A stretch of DNA of 64,000 nucleotides from Prinia subflava (taxonomy: Eukaryota > Chordata > Aves > Passeriformes > Cisticolidae): the NCBI RefSeq assembly GCF_021018805.1, contig NC_086247.1:119571094-119635093 (forward strand), read 5' to 3'. The position numbers were made by a program, and so were the translations under genes. Shown here one piece after another: positions 13,447 through 27,330 of the stretch (its first letter is position 1; the number at the start of each line of letters is the position of its first letter). The notes below the pieces were generated by a model. That model made no database searches. It saw nothing but the letters and a program-made list of their open reading frames with translations, and was not told the origin of the DNA.

Positions 13447-14802
13447 ACCTGAGGGAAAGCACACAAAATGAGGACCTTCACAGTTTAAAAAAATACATAT
13501 CCAACCACCTGGAAGCTCAGCTGTCCTCTGCAGACAACATTCACAATGGAAGAGAGCAGTAGGTTCACAGTGCCATTTGCAGAGCGTCCTCCAGAGAGGG
13601 AACATTCTTCCTCTGGGGCATTTGGGATGTGGTGGGGCACAGCTCCTCCAGGTGCTGGCATTCCTGCATTCAGTGGGGAGGCAAGGCAAGAGCATCTTGT
13701 CTGTCCGTGCTTTTAAGGTAGCAGTTGTGCCTTGCTCTCAAGGACACCCGCACAAGGTCTGGGAGAGTCCCACCTCACCACCTCCCTGGCCACCAAACAC
13801 CCTTGTAAGGCCAGATGAAGGCTGGCCCCTAGCTGGGGATTAGCCGTGCTTAAAAATAGAAGTTGAGACATGCAAGCAGACTGAGTTATAACCACTGAAT
13901 TCCAGTGTGAAGAGAAAGTGGCAGCTGGCAGTGCTGGAGCTTCGCTGTGTGGGCAAGAAAGGTGTTGGAATGTCAATCCAAGTGCCATCTCCTGTCCTGG
14001 CATGAAGACGAATAGTCCTGGGAGCTTGGGATACACTCCTGTGAAGGGCACTACAGACTGCCACTAATAATGCTGCTCCACTATGGGATAAGAAGGTGCT
14101 CAGCAGTATTAGGGATGCACTAATAATCCTCCATGACAGCACTTACTTAAATATTGTTGACACAGAAAAAGATCAAAACCTTCAGAAAAACTTCATACAG
14201 CTGTGCCACATCTGTAAATGCTACCCAGGGAGTTATTGTTAATAGTTTTTACAGATACATAAGGTGTAGGATGCCTCTAAGGCAAATAATCAGCCTAATT
14301 TTTACCTTATACTAACATAACCCCATTGGCTTCAGAGGAGTTCCATCAGGCCACATCAGTGTGTTTATTATTACTTATATTATGGTGGTGTCTACAGGTC
14401 ACAAACCATGAAGACATTAAAGAATTCTCAACTCCTGACATAAAACAAGGCAGAGAACATCGGACTCTATGACCCTGCCCTCAGGGTTCAATAATCAAGA
14501 AGCCAGAGATCAGACTAGGAGCAGTACCAGAAGCCAAAAATATTTAAAAAGCAAATAATCTGTTTACTCAGTATGGATAGTTATTTGGCTTCTTCTGAGG
14601 TTTTTAGAAACAAGTGCACTGTGTCAATACATAATTTGAGATTTTTTGTTTTAATTTAAAATATTCTATGATAGTAGAATTCATTTTGTTTCAGAATGAA
14701 AATAAACACTCTCCAGGATAGCAAAAATGCATCTGGAAATTGGTATCCTGGGCTGAGATTCACTCTTATTAAAAATGGATGAATGGATATTTTCAAGCAG
14801 AA

Positions 14803-14833
14803 AAAAAGCACTACAAAATTAGTAGTGCTTTTT
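14803..14833. repeat. 12-bp inverted repeat with 7-nt loop
   Basis: AAAAAGCACTAC (14803-14814) pairs exactly with GTAGTGCTTTTT (14822-14833) around AAAATTA. It is close to what chance could give in a window of this size. Confidence 0.85.
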
Positions 14834-15569
14834 CAGTACTCCAAGTAGCAGCACAGGTAAGCTTATCAAGCAGTTCTACTCTCTTTTCCTATCTTAGTGG
14901 GTAAAAAACACTTATATTTAGGCTTCAGTTTCATAACTGAATGCAGAATTTCAATTCTGCCTTATTAAATATGGCAACAAATACACTTTCATATGCTATC
15001 TAGACAACTAGAGGGGAAGTACTCTGATTTCACAATTTGCAACATCTTGCTCTCTGCAAGCAGCTTGATCTAACAGACTTTGGTAACTGGCAGTCTATGG
15101 AGAAGACTTAATCCTCATGTACTATCCTTTGAAAGAAAACAAGGCAAACTTTTCCCACAATTCACGTTTCTTGTGTCATACTGGAGAGATGGCAGCATCG
15201 AGAAATAATATGAGAATGAGGATGGCAGCTGGAGTGCTCTTCAAGGATTGTAACTGCATTTCCAGAGATACTGTTGTTTATTGCATCTGCATGTCTGGGC
15301 TCTTGCAGTAAATCCATGAAGACTCGTGCCCCACAGTTTGCCATATCCTGCACAGCAACACCAAGTCAGGAAACAGGGAACGGCTGATCTAAACTTGGTG
15401 GTCTCAGTACATGAGAAAAACTGGGATCTATTTTGAACAGTGTGCCAGCAGCCCAAGGCTTTCCAGGCTTTCTGAGACCAAAGGTATCTTGTCCCATAGA
15501 CAAGAAAGGGAATAAAAAAAAAAACACAAATGGGTGCTAAGTACTGAACATCTGCAGCAGGAGGGAGAC

Positions 15570-15584
15570 TTTTTTTTTTTTTTT
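15570..15584. repeat. T15 mononucleotide run
   Basis: Fifteen consecutive T, with a 12-13-base A-run about 45 bp before it. Confidence 0.93.
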
Positions 15585-16871
15585 AAATCTACTGGTTCAT
15601 ATTACCTTGGGGTGAATTCACACCAGACTGCAAGGTCAGGGTGGCCAGTAGTTTAACAGATGACCTTAAAAGGGACTATGTATTTTAAGAAATGGCAACG
15701 GTGATCCAACAGGTGCCAATAATTCTTTCTCCTTCAATGTGAGATTTTCCAAGAATCTCACTGAGCAGTTTAAATTGCCTCTGTGATATCTGTACATGGG
15801 AAGTATAAGCTCATATATGAGTCTCAAGGTTGAGCAATAGCCTTCCACCTCAGTTTGTTTTAGAAAAATAGTCACCTTCTATTGAGGAACAGCTTTCTAA
15901 GACCTGTCAGTAGTTAACTTCAGACATGAATAGTCATAAAGACTTGTAAATAAACCTCTCCAGCAGGTACTCAAAGGAATCCTGTGTTGACAGAGAGCCT
16001 TTCTTATAAATGAGTCAGAAAACATTTTAGAGCATTAAGAAAATGGCTGAAAGCAGCATTAAAAATTCCTAAATTCTTTCTCAGACTTTACCCACCAAAT
16101 TAACAAAGTCTTGTCTGAGTAGGGACCTTCTAAGTAACCCTGTATACTGTTTCAGTCCTGGGAAAGATAGTACATAAACATCATTATTATGAAACCACTC
16201 CTTCAAATCTGAACAGCTTTCAAAAAGGTACAGAGGGTAACTAATTCATCCCTGTGTCCAGCTAATTTCTTGGGAGAAATTCTAAACAGTATAAAGCACA
16301 GAAGACCATCTCCAGCATTTTCAACTTTAGAGGACTAAAGTCACATCTGATTAAAGTGCCTAATTGTTCCATTAGGAGATAATTATTGTCAGGCTGCTGA
16401 ACAAGGTGTTTGTTTTCATAATTGTTATACCTGGGAAACTCTTAAATCAAATTAAAAGTTCCAGATTCAGAAAAAAGCCCTTTGTAAACCAAACAGTAAA
16501 ATAAAATTTCAGCCTGGCCTATAAAAAATGAAATTAAATAAAAACCACAAGTCAGTAAATACATGATTCTGTTGTGCCAAACTGTATGTTAGCATTAGTA
16601 ACAGCTTCTCACTTTCTGGAGTTTTAATTATGACTCAGGGGACTGGGAAAAAAGAGAGGGTGGGAGAGAATGTAACCTTTAACAGCCTCACTGGTTGCTG
16701 TCCCTACCTTTACTGCTGTTGAACTAAAAATCTCCACAGGCTAAAATTCCTTACATTGCAAATAAAATAGTTTCTCCCTGTTTTTTATCAGCCTGGGTCC
16801 CACAAGGATCTGGCAGCCGGTTTATGTCAATGAACAGAGTGAGAGTTACTGTTTTCAGATATTCCATGTTC

Positions 16872-16914
16872 TCCACACACACTACACCACACCACACCAC
16901 ACCACCACCACCAA
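16872..16914. repeat. CA / ACACC / ACC compound microsatellite
   Basis: A short (CA)n leads into CACAC-type pentamers and then ACC triplets, a compound array of about 43 bp. Confidence 0.92.
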
Positions 16915-19900
16915 AAATGGTGAGGAACTCATATCAAATGTTTAACAACAAGCAGAAGGCCTCAAGGTTGTGGGTTCTACTAAAGCAGCATTTGGGAGCA
17001 AGACATAGGGTACAAATAAGTTTGTGGAAGATGCTATTCCACTGTACTTCTTTACTGAAGTCATTCATTCATGTCACTGCTGCTAGATCTACCACCACTA
17101 ACCTGAAGTGACATGACCAGACTCTCTAAACTTCCAGTCTTTCTTGGAGTCAACTATCTTAGGAAGGGAAGGAGCTGTGGATTTGGAGATTGAATCTCAA
17201 GATAATACCATACTTTCTCTCTGCCATAACACAGTAAGTCACAAAAGATCTGGAAGACTAGGAAATTCAATTTGGCCTCCTGTCAGATACTTCATCTAAG
17301 ATTCTCAGTACTTTCAAAAACCAGCTTCAATCAAATCCAAATAGCCTAAAATATTACAAACTCTTGTATTGTGTTCTGACATCTTGGAGCAACTTCTGCT
17401 GCCTGGCTTACTGATTTGGCATTGCTGATCTTGGCAGATACCACTGGTCCAAGCTGTTTAGTTTGCAGAAGAACAAAGTAAGAGAGTTCCCTGAATTTCC
17501 TTTGTCTCTCAGAGTCCATCATAGTGAGACCAAGTGATGACCTTCAGGCAGATACTCAGTCAATCCATCACTGTTACGTGATGTATGCAAAATACATAAG
17601 CAACTGGGAACCCTTGAAGATCAGTCCAGAACTTTGTTGAGACAATTTAAAAGAGATTTTTCAACTAAAAGCAGTTCAAATACTGAATGTGAGTACTGTG
17701 ACTCTCACAGGCATGGCAGGGTTGCTGCATCACTGGCCATCCGTGTTTCTAGCAGCCATTGACACAACAGGGTGAAGTAGGTATGTCAGGAGGATGACTT
17801 ATTAGGAAAAGGACTGGAACAGACCATAGCCACACATGAAGGATGAATGAAATATCATTAAAATTATTACTTGGTAAATACTACTACTTCGAAAGATGGC
17901 CCAATTTATTCCTAAATTCCTGTCTCAGAGGACTTGAATTAAACAGCTTGTGAAAGGTTGAGGAGCCAGAACAGGATGAGAGATGACATGATCACTGGGC
18001 AGGGAGAATTTTTGGTAAAATTACTATTAATTTTCAAAATATATAAGCTTTTAGGTCACTCCAGAATCTTTACTTAAAATGCCCAGAATAACTTAAAGTT
18101 TTCACCATTTTTCAATGGCATTCAGACTATTGATTACAATAACAAAACATGCAGGTTTCAAAAAAGGAAAAGAAGATCTATCTTATCAAAGTTCTTTAAA
18201 TACTGCAAAAAATTTCTTTATTCTCACAAGTCAGTATTCAAAAGATAACATGCTAAAAAAAAGAGCTCTAGAAAACTCTGTTAATCAGTATTAGTGGAAA
18301 AGTTTTCAGTTGACTTCAGAAGTGCTTGTATTATGGCATTGCAATGAAATAATTTCTTTGTTTCTGCCGTGGTACATTTTTAGATGTATTGAAGAATTGT
18401 GAAAACAATTTTGCAATATCCTTCCCCCTCTGAAAATTGTGTATGTTCATTTCCCTATTTTTTCAAAGAGACAGCATTGAATGCTATAATTTCAAAGCAA
18501 CTAATTTTAATTAAGAACAGAAAGACAAAACAGTTGGAATGACAAAAGTTTAATATGAGCAATGAAGTTTGCATTGTTCTTATGGAGAAAAAAACTTGTA
18601 TTTACACACTAGAGCAGCATAAGTTTGAAGTGATAAAATTTGGTATAGGGAAAAATCCTGAAGTTCCACCTACAAACTCCTGCAAATCCACTAAAAATAG
18701 TGTGCTAGCATACCAATAAATTCACAAAATCTCATGCTGTATGTTAAAAAAAAAACAAACCAGACTATATAAGCAATGCAATATATTTCCAAGGTTTAGA
18801 TATAAAGAAACTTTTCTGCTAACAAAGGTGAATTTTTTCCTGCTGTCTCAATACCATCTCTGTTAGCCAGCTGAAGAGTCCTGTTTATTACCATGTATCT
18901 GAGAGCAGCATGTTTCAATGTAAGTGGAAGTGTCAGTCAGTGTGTGGCATCACGGATCAAAGCCCTTCCTCTGTTCATGTACCTTCTCATCTCTTTTCGT
19001 CAGGGCTTCCAGTTTGAGATGGAACAGAGGGAACGTGAAGTTAGCTTCAAACAGATGTTGTAAAACGTCTGGTGGGAACAAGCTCCCCCCAGGAGCAGTC
19101 AGATTGTGTGCAAGAGCATCTGTTAACTTTCATTTGAAAGCCTCTACACTGGAGAATCAGAACATAGCAAAGGAAAAAATTAATAACAGTTATGGAGAAG
19201 ATGGAGAAAAGGAAGAGAAGTGTTGTGGATTTGATGGTGTGTGGGCTTTTTACTTAACTGCACATTTTTCCTACATTTGTTATAGCTAGCATACAAACAT
19301 TTATATAAAAGCAAAGATATTATTCAATTTGAAAAAGGACAAACGGTTATAGCAAGTAAAAACATGCCCCAGAACTAGTCACAAGTGTTCTATGTGTATG
19401 CTAAATTTAGATTACTTTATCTTTCTCAACTTATGTGAAAACCCAAATATATCTTCTACTTCCATTTACTAAACAAAGCTAAAATCCTATTTAAGTCAAG
19501 AATAAGCCAATGGTGCCAAAGTAAGCATTTATATTAAAGAAATAGATTTTGTAGTATGCCAGGAGATTAGCCCACTCATTTTAAGATTTTTTTTTCATAG
19601 GTATATTTGCCAGCGGGTATCAGGATGTTAATTTCATTCATTAGATTCACATACAAAGAAACAATCTGATTTTAGATCAAAGATGCTGCCACATGGGAAA
19701 GATTCCTTGTAATTCCTTATTTGTCTTAACCCTCATATCACTGCATAACCCATTTCTATCCCATCTTTTCACCTTCTTTGTTTAGGAGCTTAAATTTTTG
19801 TGTTGCCCACTGTTTTGGTTTCTGATCTTTGCCTGTCTTTGAAGAGGTGCTTCCAACTCCCAGGCAAGCATATCTGGTAGCACTTTAGGACACTGGAATC

Positions 19901-20365
19901 AACAGCCATTGCATATCAGCTAAGGAAATAATCTGTTTTTCTTTGCCACTGGACTTTCTCTGCTCACATGAATGCCATTACTAATCAGGCCATGGGACAC
20001 ATGGATATTTCACTTTTTTTCTCATAGAAGACCATATAATTTGATACACACAGAAACACAGATCTATGCATTTCTGTCAGTACAAAAGAAATGGAGCAAC
20101 TGAAGTTTTAATGACATAATGAGAAAGAAATCCCCTAGACAAAAGGAGAGACAGTCTAGCCATTTCAGAAGAAAAGCCTAAGCTATAAAATAAAATTCCT
20201 TTCCCTCTCAGCAGTTACACTCCCAGTATAAAGGATATCTAGAAACCCAGTTCTAAACATTCTCAATTTCGGGGGTGCATAACCAAACTTTGTGTAAACC
20301 AAACCCAATGTGATTTCCACCTGTGGAAGATCTTATCTTATCCTCCTCCTAATTTTAAAGGCCAT

Positions 20366-21482
20366 TGTGCTGCATTGACCATGGCTGAATGCCAAGTGCC
20401 CACCAAAGCCCCTCTGTCCCTCCCCTCTTCAGCTGGATAGGGGAGAGAAAATATAACAAAAGGCATGCAGGTCAAAATAAGGACAGGGAAATATTGCTCA
20501 TCAGTTGCCATCACAGGCAAAACAGACTCGAGGAAAAAATAATTTGACATATTGTCAATCAAATCAGAGTAGGATAATGACAAATCAAATCTTAAAACCG
20601 CCCCACCCCTCTCTTCTTCCTGGGCTCAACTTTACTCCTGATTTATCTCCCCTCCTTTAGCAGTGGTTTGGGAAATGGGGTCTGCAATCAGTTCATCACA
20701 CATTGTCTCTGCCACTTCTTCCTCATGGGAAGGACTTCTCACACTCTTCCCCTGCTCCAGTGCAGGGTCCTTCCTGTGGGAGACACTCCTCCATTGAATT
20801 CTCCCATGTGAGTCCTCCCCACAGGCTGCAGATCCTCACAGATTGTTCCAGTGAAGGATCTCATCCATAGGATTCTGTCCTCAGGAACAAACCGTTCCAG
20901 CGTGGGTCCTCCATGGGGTCACAAGTCTTGCTAGCAAATCTGCTCCAGTGTGGGCTTCCCTCTCCAGGGATCCACAGGTCCCGCCACGAGCCTGCTGCAG
21001 CACGGCCTTCTCATGGGATCACAGCCTTCTTCCAGCATCCACCTGTGCCAGCATGGGTCTCCTCTGTGGGCTGCAGGCGAACCTCTCCTCCCACCATGAT
21101 CCTCCATGGGCTGCCAAGGGCCAGCCTGTCTCACCAGGGTCTTCCCAGGGACTGCAAAGGACTCCCAGCTCCGGTGCCTGGAGCACCTCCTCTCCCTCCT
21201 CCTGCACTGACCTTGGTGTCTGCTGAGTTGCTCCTCTCACATATTCTCACTCCTCTCTTCTCTGGATGAAATAATTTGTGAGCAATAACTCTTTTTTTCC
21301 ATCTTATATCTGTTATTCCAGAGGCACTATCACTATCACTGATGGTCTCAGACTGGCCTGCAGTGGGCCCATCTTGGGGCCAGCTGGCACTGGCTCTGGC
21401 ACAGGGGAGCCTTCTGGTAGCTTCTCAGAGAAGCCACCACTGTAGCCAGCCCTGCTTCCAAAACCTGCACAAACCAAACACA
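20366..21482 (-). mobile_element. Solo LTR of an avian endogenous retrovirus (about 1.1 kb)
   Basis: The minus strand begins TGTGTTTGGTTTGTGCAGG and ends ...CATGGTCAATGCAGCACA, giving TG...CA termini over 1117 bp. The interior has the repetitive 'tgg-gca-gg' style blocks (plus strand: GCTCCAGTG, GGGTCACAAG, CCTGCTGCAG, CTCCATGGGCTGC) and the GACCTTGGTGTCTGC and CTCTCACATATTCTCACTCC motifs that I recognise from a high-copy bird LTR family. Its name is not certain to me; it may be ERVL-like. The flanks are GCCAT on the left and ACCAT on the right, a 5-bp target duplication with one transition. No gag, pol or env sequence accompanies it, so it is a recombined solo LTR. The several 60-120-codon ORFs inside are not genes. 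It lies sense to CREB5 and its copy is diverged. Confidence 0.88.
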
Positions 21483-24400
21483 ACCATTCATTTCAGATAA
21501 TGAATTTCCCCGATCATTAATGGCCTTTGTTGAGAAAAATGTGGAAAAACCCCCTATAAACACTGTATCTCATATTGGCCTGTAATAATTGTTTTGAGGG
21601 AATAAGAATAGTGCAAAAAAATTAGAAGTAATTTGAAGTCTGTTTCCCACAGGATGCTTAGACTAGGCTGATACCATACCCTAAGGGTGTTAAAAGGACA
21701 GAAGCATGTGGGGGCAGAGGGGTGACACCAGGACTCCATAAACACAGCTGTAGCACCTCCTTTCAGTCAAGAATCCAACCCAGCACTAACCAGACTGCTC
21801 AGCTGCAGACACCAATGTCCTGTCATTAGTCAACTTCAGGAAATATTCAGCATTTGTTACCCAATCTGCAAAGACAGGAAATAGAGGAAATGGAAACGCT
21901 GGGGGAGGGAGAAGGTTCTGCTTTTTAGTAGGTGATGGAAAACAGTGAGAACACTACTGCTCTGTTTGTTCAATCTAGTCATCTAGGGACTTCTGGAGGA
22001 ACAAAGGCCTTTATCTCCTTTTGTGAGAATAAACATTGCAGAGATAGAATTTGAAGACAAGTTTTGACCTGAGGACAACACAAAGGAAACTCCAGAGCCA
22101 GGAAATGTAATCTGTGTTGCTCTCTTCTTCCAAATATTAAATGGTTTAGACTTAGCTCTGCTTGTAGGAAGGGATACAGATCTAAAGCCTTTTGAAGTAA
22201 ATGGAAAGACTCCCATCCACTTAAATAGGCTTTAGGTCACAGCCAGAGTAACAGAACTTCACCACCACCGACACCACCTCAAAACCACAAACCACAGTTT
22301 GAAGATGTTAAAGGTCTTTTTTTTCTAAGCAAGTCCCAAAGCTTATTAGCAGTACTCTAGAAGTACATCACTAACAGAAAAGGACCACAATTTTTTTAAA
22401 TGGTTCACTGTAAAAGACAAATGTCATATGCTTGAAGTGGTAGCACATGTGTAGTAACAGAACTTTGGCCTTTGAAAAATACCACCTTTTAGGGAAAGAA
22501 CAAAATCTTTAAAGAATTCATGAACTTCCTCCCTTCTCAGTCCTTCATCCCCATCTCCCGCCACCTAGAGCCCAAGATACAGGCAACCATGTAAAGGCAT
22601 TAACTTCTTTCAAACTTTAAAGGGCTTTCCTTTGCTTGGTTACTTCTCACACCCTAGGGCATCTCCTTTCCACTGCCCTTGTTTAGATTTAAATTTACTT
22701 AAGTTGCTGGCTTATTGCCTTGACCTCCACTAAACCTCTGTGATTTTCCCTGTAACTCAAAAATTAGCACAGTATGCAACACGAGGCCTGGATGAAGTGG
22801 GGGCAGGAAGGACAGTGGTCACTCTCCTCTGTGACTGGCAGCCACTGCATCAAGGAAACTTTAGTCATCTGAAGGGGAAGATGAATTGCTTGTTGAGGGA
22901 TCTCAGTTCCCATTTTTAGTCACGTCAGGAAGGAGGTGGTTGCGGTAGCCCTGCTGGTATGTGTGAGAAGCAATGGTGATCAAGAAGGATCCCTGGATGT
23001 AGCTGCCCACAGACCACACACCTGAAATTCTGTTTCAAGAATTCCAGTGAGCCTGATCAGGAGAGGAATCATCTGCAATTTCAGCAAAACTCAATGAAAG
23101 ATGCAGGTGTTCACCTCCTTTGGAAGTTAGGTCCCAAAATATAGATTTGGTAACCCTATCTATTGCCTGCATGCTTTTAAAGTGATGCATCAGAAAATGG
23201 TAAAGAGATAAAACAGCTCCTCTCAGGCTCTGTCAATTCAAATTCCACTTGGATCTGTAACAGCTGGACAGCAGATTGATAGCCCCATTTAAATGATTTC
23301 TCACAGAGTCAATGTTATAATAGGCATTAATTAGATTCTCTTGTGGGGATACAGAAAAAGACTAAAAGCCTGGAGAGAGCATTATCTCTTACAATTAGCT
23401 GAAAAGAGCACAGGGAGTAAGCTATAGGGATAGCCTGAGGACAACCCTAACTCAGCCAAAATTCCTTCTGGGTTATCTGTGGAGCACGTGTTGCGTGATG
23501 CCCAAGCGCTTCATTCCCACCTCCCCAACCGCTTGTCAGCATATGGCAGACCCCAGCATGGTCCTCAGTCTGGAAATTCAGGTGCTTAATACAGTCAAAT
23601 AGAAGGGAATTGTCTCTGCAAGAGCCAGAGGGATTGCAGAAGGCTGGTATACAAGAATGCAAATCCATATGTTCTCTCCTTCACACACTTATAACGAAAA
23701 TCTGTAAGCAAACTTGTACATGTTTTATTCCCTTTCTCTGGTAAGGAAAACAATTGCTTTAGAAAGTCATCCTTATCAAACTGTGTTCTGCACTTCTGTT
23801 CATGAGGAGAAGGCATGGCTGGTTTTGTTTCCTTATTTTCCTTCCCTTTCTTTCTTCAAAAAAGAAAAGGCAAACTGCTGCCTTCTGCCATTCCTGTAAA
23901 AAAAATTATTTACCAGTTACAGCAAGTTTAAGCTGTTTATCCTTGAGTGTGTCACTGGTAATAAAAAAGTGTTCACACGTTAGAGCTGAAGCACTGGTTT
24001 TCACAAGAAGAGGTAAAATTAGATTGTCTTGCTGTTACCCTATTAATGTACTAATAACATTTTAACTCTAACATTAACTTGTGAGAATAATAATTAAAAC
24101 ACTGCAGGGATACAGGAAGTTATCTTTACATTTTACTTGTAAGTAACACAGTCTAGGATAAGAGCCACTTCATCTGAAGCAGGCAGGTACCTTGCAGAAG
24201 AACAGTACTACTAAGTACTGTTACAGCATTCCTCACATCCTTCAACAGTATGACACCCTCAGCTAAAACAGAGAGGACATCACAGGGCTGTACTCACGCT
24301 TGGAGTGGATTTGTTTTTTTAATTAGATGTGTACATGTGTTTTCTCCCTAGTGGATCTACTGCACAGCGTGAAATTTTCATTGCTTGTCTGGGATTCAGC

Positions 24401-27099
24401 AGACAGAAACATTCAATCACGTATCAGCATCTGGATGGGGCTTGGCTGAATGTTAGAGATCTGCAGTGTGTAGGTCCAGGGGCTCCCTCCTTTCCTACAG
24501 ACAGCATACTGTTACTTTGCCAAGCAGGCTAATTTCATTTCATTAACAGTTTCTTTTAAAATGCAAAAGACAAAAAAAAAACATTTAAAAGAAAAATCTA
24601 AAATTTAGAGGAATATGTCAGGTAGTAGCTATGATACACCAATATAAACTCTCTGCAGTATTTACCATTCTTCAAAAAAACCAAGAAATGTCAGGTAATA
24701 AATAAAGAAACATTAATTAACTACTTCTGTCAGGTGGGATTGATTGAGCACAGAGTGTACCACAGTGCTCCCAACCCTTCCACTTTTGAGCTAAAAAATA
24801 CAAAGAAAACCAAAACTGCAAAACAGTTACTTCAAACCCTCAGTGACAATTGTATGACAATGTGGAGTTGGATTCTTTCCCCCCTCACCCATCTCCAGTC
24901 TTAGGAAAAGAAAATTCGTAGAGCAGATTGGAGCAAAATCTTCTATCCACAAAGAAATTACCTATGTATCTAGAGGGGAAAAAAAAAAAAGAAAGAAAGA
25001 AAAAAAAAAAAAAGGCAGTAAACAATAACTCACATGCCTCACAGGACATGGGATTGTCTGTATTTCTGCATTTTTTCCCTTAAACTGATCCCAAATAGTT
25101 TGCAAAAGGGTGAAACAGACATACAAATGAATTATGAAAAGCTGAAATTATATTCCCTCCAGCAGCGTATTTTAGTTTTGTACCATCTCTTGATCAGATA
25201 TATAGATTTCCATAGAATCCGTTTCTCTGAGAATCTGAAACCAAAATGATCTGTGACTGTACTGTAAAACAGTGAGTCAGATCAAGGAGTAAGAGCCATT
25301 TTTAAGCTATGAAGTCAACAATACCCCTATGTAAAGGCTGTCACTGGTAGACAGAAGACCTGGGGACATGAAGGAGACAGGAAAATGACAGAGAAATCCT
25401 AATGAAGGGGGGAAAACCAGCACCTCTGAGCAATATCTTGCTCTTCTGTCATGAAAATGCAGCAATAATAGAAAAATATAACAATTATGATAAGTAAGAA
25501 TAATATCTAACAAATCCAAAGTTCTTTAAATTTAGTTAGAACTGAAGAGAAAGTGATGAACAGATGTGGTGCAGTGTCAGGAGCTGTGACATAACAACCA
25601 TAGAGGTCCATATATGAGGTAAGATTCATGGGAAACAGTGGGGGCATTCTCTCCAATTTTGACACCAACCTACAGCTCCTCAACTTTCATTTTATTTCTT
25701 GGTGTTAGACTGTGAAAGATTTCCCTCTCCCTAAATGATCCCTGTTTGAAGCGGGTAGTAATTTGTATAAGCAGGATTTCAAGCCCATGAAGAGATTAGC
25801 AGCACGTGTATATCCTGGTTCATGCTTGCAGAACCTCACACCTTTTTCCACCCTTCCTGGGGCATCGTTTCAGTACAAGGAGTGGAAATCAGGCCCTTCC
25901 ATTTTTCCACTCATACCAGTATTAAGAGATATTAATATACCAGTATTAAGTTCTTCAGCTTTTTAGTTTAATGGATGGAAACTAAATCTTCTGGCACTTG
26001 GTAAATCATTTCTGTTATCAAGGCACATCTTGTTTCTATAACAAATGAAAAGCCTATCTCTGTTCATTATGATATGATATTTATTTCTGTAACAGGAGAC
26101 ACTACAATACACCACAAAAGGATGATTATGGAAATGGCTCTTGATTAAAGTGTGCTAGATCATTGGGTTCAGTTTGCAGAATTGAGTACTTTCAAAATCC
26201 AACTCCACAGATATTTTTCAGATCACACAACGTGAACATCTGAAGTTAGTTCACAGCAGACTGTGTCACAGTAGTTAATATACTATTATCCTAAAAATAA
26301 TATAACAGTGTATTCACTTATAAGAAAAAAATCTAATTTCTCAATAAATAAGGTTATTGGAAGCTTCATGCAATATCACCAGTTGTTCACATATATGGAT
26401 GCGTAGGTTTAAATCTAGGTTTTCCAGATACTGTAATGTTACTATAATATTATTGGCTGTAGTTGAAGAGCTGTATACAAGCATTTTGAAAACAACAGTG
26501 GAGGACCAAAAAAGAGAGAGAAAATAAAAACCAGCTTAAAACACCAACTTGGTGCAAGGTCAGACACCTTCCTCCCAAGTGCAGTTCTCAATCAGGCAGT
26601 GATTTTACCACATGCTAAGTATTTACAAGCCAAAAAGAGTTTGCCAGAAGAATCACCTCTGTCCAGCAGGCCAGAGCAGGATTTTGGTTTTATATAGTTT
26701 GAATGCTGCCAAGTGTTTTCAGGATAATTCAGCATCGTTCTGTGCTGTTGTAAGCACGAATTTAGCCTGAGCTTAAGTGCAATTCTAAAACAGGAGGTGT
26801 TGAATGCTTTGCTTCAAATTAAAGCCACACGTGCCTACCATATTTATACTAACAATGATTAAAATTTTTAAGTTCCATAGAAAAGGACCTGAAAACTGTG
26901 GCAACCTGTAAAATTCAATAAAGAATTCTTCTCAGAGCACAAAATGTTCTATAGACCAGATATTTTCCTATATATTTGAGTACCTTTTATGAAGCCAAAA
27001 TGGTGTAAATGGGATGTTAACATAACAGAAATTTCACCCCATAACTGAATTCTAAAATTCTGTAGAGAAGTTACCCATCACAACTAAATGCTCCACTTC
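21483..27099. other. Intronic sequence, no gene seen
   Basis: Unique sequence with one A/GAAA tract and a 9-bp inverted repeat at 24201-24222. Nothing further supported. Confidence 0.7.
24979..25013. repeat. A-rich / (GAAA)n tract
   Basis: An A-run, three GAAA units and a second A-run of 13-14 bases. Confidence 0.94.
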
Positions 27100-27330
27100 T
27101 TTGAACATAAGTTTCATGAGAAATATTTTTATTATATCAGGTGCAGACTGCCCTTCCTTGGTACATTTATTGATGCATACTCTATTTATTAGAGTTATTT
27201 TTGCAAGAGGATTTTTAATTTAACTTTTGAAGCGTGACGTTAAAAAGAAAAACCTTACTTTTTGTTGTTACAGCTGTGACGTCCGACAGCCATCCAGAAC
27301 ACAACTGACATTAGTTCACTCGCACAGAGC
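27100..27330. promoter_or_regulatory. Candidate conserved non-coding element (with CRE half-sites)
   Basis: This stretch combines AT-rich homeobox-like text with five CpGs clustered in its last 100 bp (GCGTGACG, TGACGTCCGAC, CTCGCAC). It lacks repeats or a meaningful ORF. Retained CpGs in a methylatable, CpG-depleted intron can mark constrained sequence. Conservation cannot be tested here. Confidence 0.3.
27235..27282 (+). promoter_or_regulatory. Pair of CRE half-sites (TGACGT) 42 bp apart
   Basis: TGACGTTA begins at 27235 and TGACGTCC at 27277. Both carry the TGACG core bound by CREB/ATF-family bZIP proteins. They sit in a CpG-retaining block in an otherwise CpG-poor intron of CREB5 itself. 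Function is inferred only; neither is a full TGACGTCA palindrome. Confidence 0.4.

Larger units (their letters stand above)
13447..20365. other. Intronic sequence between CR1 and the LTR, no gene seen
   Basis: The first 400 bp (13500-13850) are locally GC-richer and give several overlapping short ORFs on both strands, none recognisable. The remainder is AT-rich. An unremarkable 121-codon ORF at 18924-19289 has no recognised motif. Confidence 0.65.

Noticed and set aside
18924..19289. 121-codon ORF with many cysteines
   Set aside because: No domain or homologous family recognised, and upstream and downstream context is ordinary intron.
20913..21269. Cluster of overlapping ORFs of 67-118 codons on both strands
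   Set aside because: They lie inside the solo LTR; GC-rich LTR sequence lacks stops in several frames but encodes no protein.
24201..24222. 9-bp inverted repeat AACAGTACT/AGTACTGTT
   Set aside because: Within chance expectation for a window of this size.
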